Positions 61,120 to 64,000 of a stretch of 64,000 nucleotides of DNA are shown in pieces. The DNA comes from Rhodovastum sp963804495 (GTDB lineage Bacteria; Pseudomonadota; Alphaproteobacteria; Acetobacterales; Acetobacteraceae). Numbering within the stretch: position 1 is the stretch's first letter; each line of letters starts with the position of its first letter. The DNA is taken from the NCBI GenBank assembly GCA_963804495.1, contig CAWDQN010000003.1, forward strand, positions 186,001 through 250,000, read 5' to 3'. A program made the translations under genes and the position numbers. Under the pieces are notes generated by a model. The model was not told where the DNA came from, searched no databases, and saw nothing but the letters and a program-made list of their open reading frames with translations.

Positions 61120-61771
61120 CTATCAGCAAGTCGGGCGGGCTTCAGGCCTCTGTCGCATGTTACAACCGTTCGCCCGTGTCAGGCAGTTCTGCGCCTTCGG
61201 TCGCCCGATCGATCGGATGAAACCCGATCGTGACACACAGGGTGAGGCTCGAAGGCGGCCAGGCGGCAACGGCCATCAGCCATGCGTGTGGTCCGGCGGC
61301 ACAACCCAAGCTTCGTTGTGAAAGGGATGGCGCGTGCGCGGGACGCGAACGGCGTTGGGACGTGCGCCGATCCCGGCCACCGACACATCGGAGCGGCGAT
61401 CACGCTGAGTGACCGTGAAGAAACAGGTTCCGCCCTCCACCCGGTTGCGGCGATCATTGGGCTTGGACTCATTGGTCCCGGTTTCCCGCCGGGAGAGGCC
61501 GGCCTCGTATGCGGAGCCGCCGAACGTCGGGGGGAAGAGACAGTATTTTCCGGGGCGGCTTGATGGGCTTGCGCTGGTGGGAAGAAGCCCACCCGGATCG
61601 GCGACGCGGCGGACCGGGGTGGGGCGTCTGTCGCGTTGGGGTCGCGACAGCGAACGGTCCCGCGCCGGAGACGGCCGCCCGCATCGACAGCCATGCCGGC
61701 AGGGGCATGGCGCAGCGTGACGAGCGATGGTTCGACACGAGCGATGGTTCGAACGGGCGGTCGGGTGCCGG
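61120..61771. other. Intergenic region, no gene supported
   Basis: About 650 bp between the TPR gene and the convergent esterase. Frames on both strands cross it (for example plus 61282-61563 and minus 61179-61694), but none has a signal, SD or motif I recognise, and they overlap each other. It may be a degraded gene or gene-free accessory DNA. Confidence 0.5.
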
Positions 61772-62680
61772 TTATCGCCTGGGCGACGACACGAGAGCCT
61801 GACGGAGCAGGAACCCGAGGATGACGGATGTCGCGTCGATGGCGGAGGTGGCGCGGCCGATCAGGAACGCCGGGTAGCCGACGTCACCGCTGGGCCAGTC
61901 GTGCCCTGCCCCCTCGATGAACCAGGCTTCGGTGTCGCCGCGGCAGCGCCGGCCCTGCTCGCGGCGGATGACAATGCCTGGTTCCCGGGACGAGGCCATC
62001 ATCTGCTCGAAGCCATGGCATCCGTTCTCCACGGCCCAGAACTCGAGCGTCTCCGACACCGGCAGAATGCGGCCCTCGCCCGTGTCCGTGCCATCGACGG
62101 GGACAACCGGGTCGTCGGTTCCGTGGATCAGCATGAAGGGCACCGCGCCACCGGGCCGGCAGGAGGAGGCCGCCGTTTCGGCCAGCCCGGAGGCAACCAC
62201 GGCCACACCCGCCAGACGCACGCGGCCCGAGCAAGCGAGCGCCTGGGCCATGAAGCCGCCGTTGGAGAAGCCGATCGCATAGATGCGCGAGGGATCGACC
62301 GCAGTCCTGGCGGAAACATCCCTCACCACGCCTGCCAGGAATGCGGCGTCGGTGGCGCCGCGGGGGCTGGCGTGGTCGATCCCCCAGGAGCGCCAATCGC
62401 CCTCCGGATAGACAACGATGACGCCTAGCGTGGCGGCGGCGGCGGACAGCCCCGACATCCTGGCCATCTGCTCCGGCGTGCCGAGCCAGCCGTGCAGGGC
62501 AATCACCAGCGGACGGGGCGGGCTGTCGCCGCCTTGTGCCGCGACCAGCTTGTACGAAGGTGGCTCGCCGCGGGACAGGATGCCGACCCGGCCGGACATC
62601 GCGAGGCACCCGGCCAGGGCCGCCAGAGCCACGGCGGTCGCGACCATCCGACCACGCGTGGACGCGCCCCTCGTGTCCAT
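61772..62680 (-). CDS. LpqC/polyhydroxybutyrate-depolymerase-type esterase, putative lipoprotein
   Basis: 302 aa from ATG 62680. An N-terminal segment with a possible lipobox (ALAALAGC) suggests export and lipidation. Alpha/beta-hydrolase motifs: PLVIALHGWLGTPEQMARMS (oxyanion), IYAIGFSNGGFMAQALACSG (nucleophile Ser), LIHGTDDPVVPVDGTDTGEG (Asp) and EGAGHDWP (His). This matches feruloyl-esterase/PHB-depolymerase LpqC-like proteins that cleave ester polymers or aryl esters. It stands alone. Confidence 0.87.
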   Translation of the reverse strand: MDTRGASTRGRMVATAVALAALAGCLAMSGRVGILSRGEPPSYKLVAAQGGDSPPRPLVIALHGWLGTPEQMARMSGLSAAAATLGVIVVYPEGDWRSWGIDHASPRGATDAAFLAGVVRDVSARTAVDPSRIYAIGFSNGGFMAQALACSGRVRLAGVAVVASGLAETAASSCRPGGAVPFMLIHGTDDPVVPVDGTDTGEGRILPVSETLEFWAVENGCHGFEQMMASSREPGIVIRREQGRRCRGDTEAWFIEGAGHDWPSGDVGYPAFLIGRATSAIDATSVILGFLLRQALVSSPRR

Positions 62681-62908
62681 CAGGACGGCATCACGGCGCG
62701 CCGCAGCGCGCCGTGTGACGGGAGCGGCGCCTGGCGGATTGAGCGGGGCGACGGCGCACACCCCGCCGCGCCGCATCGTTCGTTTCCCCGGCCGTCGGGC
62801 CCGATCGCCGCGGGCCCGGATGGGGGAGCGAGGGGAGAACGGAAACCGGCGGGCGGCTTCTGAGCCGGCATGTCGACTCCTTTCGGCCCGCCAGCATTCG
62901 CGCCGGCG

Positions 62909-63390
62909 TCAGGGCTTCGGCGGCTCGGCGCCTTTCCTCATGATGGCGACAAAGCTGAACCAAGGTGTCGCATCGGGCGCGCCCATGACTTCGGTGAACA
63001 CCGCAAGATCGCCCCGGCGGATGATCGTGTAGTCATCGCTCATGCCGCCGCCGACCATGACCGGATTGTCGATGTGAATGCGGTCGTTGCCGACTTGCCC
63101 GACGGGGACGTCACGGAAATAGATTTGCCCGTCCTGCCGGATGTCGTAGGGGGGGACGAGGGGTCGTCGCGCGACAACTCACCGCATTTGAGCGAGGAGC
63201 CGGCAAAGCTGTAGCTGGTGGGCGATGCGGAGAATCGCATCGTCACCTCGGGACAGGCGGTGATCTCGTCGTTCAACTGAAAGACAGCCGTGCCGGTCCA
63301 GGTGCCGGACACGAAAGACGGGTCGGTGCCGGCTTTGGCGGGGCCGCACGACAGGCTGATGACGACTGCGACCGTCCATGCCAGTTTCAC
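62909..63390 (-). pseudogene. Small secreted protein, frameshifted in a G7 run
   Basis: About 160 aa if repaired. The signal peptide MKLAWTVAVVISLSCGPAKA and the body GTWTGTAVFQLNDEITACPE ... SFAGSSLKCGELSRDD are in one frame. After the C7 run on the coding strand (63149-63155) the sensible continuation is in another frame: YDIRQDGQIYFRDVPVGQVG, NDRIHIDNPVMVGGGMSDDY, TIIRRGDLAVFTEVMG, ending FSFVAIMRKGAEPPKP at 62909. Adding one base to the run repairs it, so a homopolymer sequencing error is quite possible. Function unknown; beta-rich periplasmic protein. Confidence 0.7.
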
Positions 63391-63562
63391 GGCGGCTGTC
63401 CTTGGTTGTTGCGAGCGAAATTATACCACGGGATACCGTCGAGCGGCAGCCTGTTCGCGGCGTTGAAGGCGTGGCGGCGGCGTGTGCCTGCCGGGCGCAA
63501 ACCGCCGTGTCCTGGCCGGGCTTCCACCAGCCGTCGTTGACCAGACGACCATCCGCGCCGGT

Positions 63563-64000
63563 TCAGGCGGCGATGCGACCCAGCAGATCGGCGTGTTCCT
63601 GCGAGACCATGTGACGGCGCACCTTCTGGGTGGCGGTCAGCATGCCGTTGTCGATGGTGAACGGCGGCACGATGGCGTGGCGGCGGATGCGCTCGGTCAC
63701 CGACAGGCGCTTGTTGACGTTGCTCACCGCGGTCGCCACCGCCATGTCGTCGCAGCCCTCGGCCGGCACCACCAGGGCGGTCAGGCCCGCCCGCCCCTCG
63801 CCCAGCACGACCGCCTGCACGATCTCGGGCTCGGCGATCAGCATCCCCTCGATGCGCGCGGGCGAGACATTCTCGCCGCCGGACAAAACGATCATGTCCT
63901 TCTTGCGGTCGGTGATGCGCAGATAGCCGTCGGCGTCCAGTTCGCCGATGTCGCCGGTGTGCAGCCAGCCGTCGCGGATCGCCGCCGCGGTTTCGTCCGG
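63563..64000 (-). CDS. AMP-forming acyl-CoA synthetase, C-terminal part, cut by the window edge
   Basis: 146 codons visible; the gene continues beyond base 64000. The C-terminal ANL domain begins DGWLHTGDIGELDADGYLRI, then TDRKKDMIVLSGGENVSPAR (the hinge and A8 motif) and ends with the A10 Lys region LTATQKVRRHMV. An internal ATG at 63895 is not the start. The TDRKKDMIVLSGGENV pattern fits long-chain fatty acyl-CoA synthetases of the FadD15/FACL type. Substrate unknown. Confidence 0.9.
   Translation of the reverse strand, partial: PDETAAAIRDGWLHTGDIGELDADGYLRITDRKKDMIVLSGGENVSPARIEGMLIAEPEIVQAVVLGEGRAGLTALVVPAEGCDDMAVATAVSNVNKRLSVTERIRRHAIVPPFTIDNGMLTATQKVRRHMVSQEHADLLGRIAA

Noticed and set aside
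61179..61694. Minus-strand 171-codon frame after the TPR gene
   Set aside because: Pro/Arg/Ser-rich, overlapped by equally long plus-strand frames, no recognisable feature.

Overview
The window is 64 kb of GC-rich bacterial chromosome with strong alphaproteobacterial signatures. These include a fused ispDF gene, a ubiquinol-cytochrome c chaperone next to yceD-rpmF-plsX-fabH-ihfA-merR, an nrdR-ribD-ribE-ribB-ribH-nusB-thiL riboflavin cluster, and a RibB with a decayed RibA-like half. Gene order, codon bias and a dispersed hairpin repeat fit Rhodospirillales, probably Acetobacteraceae; this is inference from gene content, not a database match.

Layout. 0-6.4 kb: end of ispDF, an MCP with a C-terminal PilZ domain, an OprB-like porin, a TonB-like protein and YraN. 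6.4-16.1 kb: gamma-glutamyltransferase, a Gld-type ABC exporter operon (ATPase, permease, GldG-like, DUF4340), a NUDIX hydrolase, a lower-GC membrane protein and two tandem secreted DUF2061 paralogues. 16.3-20.4 kb: a translationally coupled hydrolase-ACP-acyl ligase-ketoreductase cluster in which the first three genes carry inactivating lesions. 20.5-23.9 kb: an acyl-CoA synthetase and a Tat-type solute-binding protein. 24.2-38.2 kb: conserved housekeeping blocks (ihfA/fabH/plsX/rpmF/yceD, bamE, thiL/nusB/rib genes/nrdR, glyA, rpiB).

38.4-46.7 kb: a PanE-like reductase, an NHL propeller and a methyltransferase-like protein, then a compact five-gene minus-strand operon. It encodes a Tat-signal NMT1/TauA-type solute-binding protein, a BadF/HgdC-type activase, two 2-hydroxyacyl-CoA dehydratase-type iron-sulfur subunits and a ModD-type phosphoribosyltransferase. 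I consider this the best candidate for an undescribed system. 46.9-57.7 kb: an unrecognised 308-aa protein, PhzF, an MBL hydrolase, a P1 peptidase, several small secreted proteins, a Cys/Met PLP enzyme coupled to an SGNH hydrolase, and an ABC-F ATPase. 58-61 kb: a GNAT protein and a 770-aa DUF4062-TPR protein with seven nearly identical 141-bp repeats, which resembles a conflict or immune sensor. 61-64 kb: sparse DNA, an LpqC-type esterase, a frameshifted small secreted protein and the C-terminus of an AMP-forming ligase that runs off the window.

Four genes show single-base frameshifts (about 17.71, 18.21, 43.86 and 63.15 kb) and one an in-frame stop (19.01 kb). The 43.86 and 63.15 kb lesions lie in homopolymers and may be sequencing errors. 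Those at 17.7-19.0 kb hit three consecutive genes and look more like decay. At least six copies of a GGGTCC-centred double-hairpin repeat are scattered between genes, and two of them supply the C-termini of proteins.
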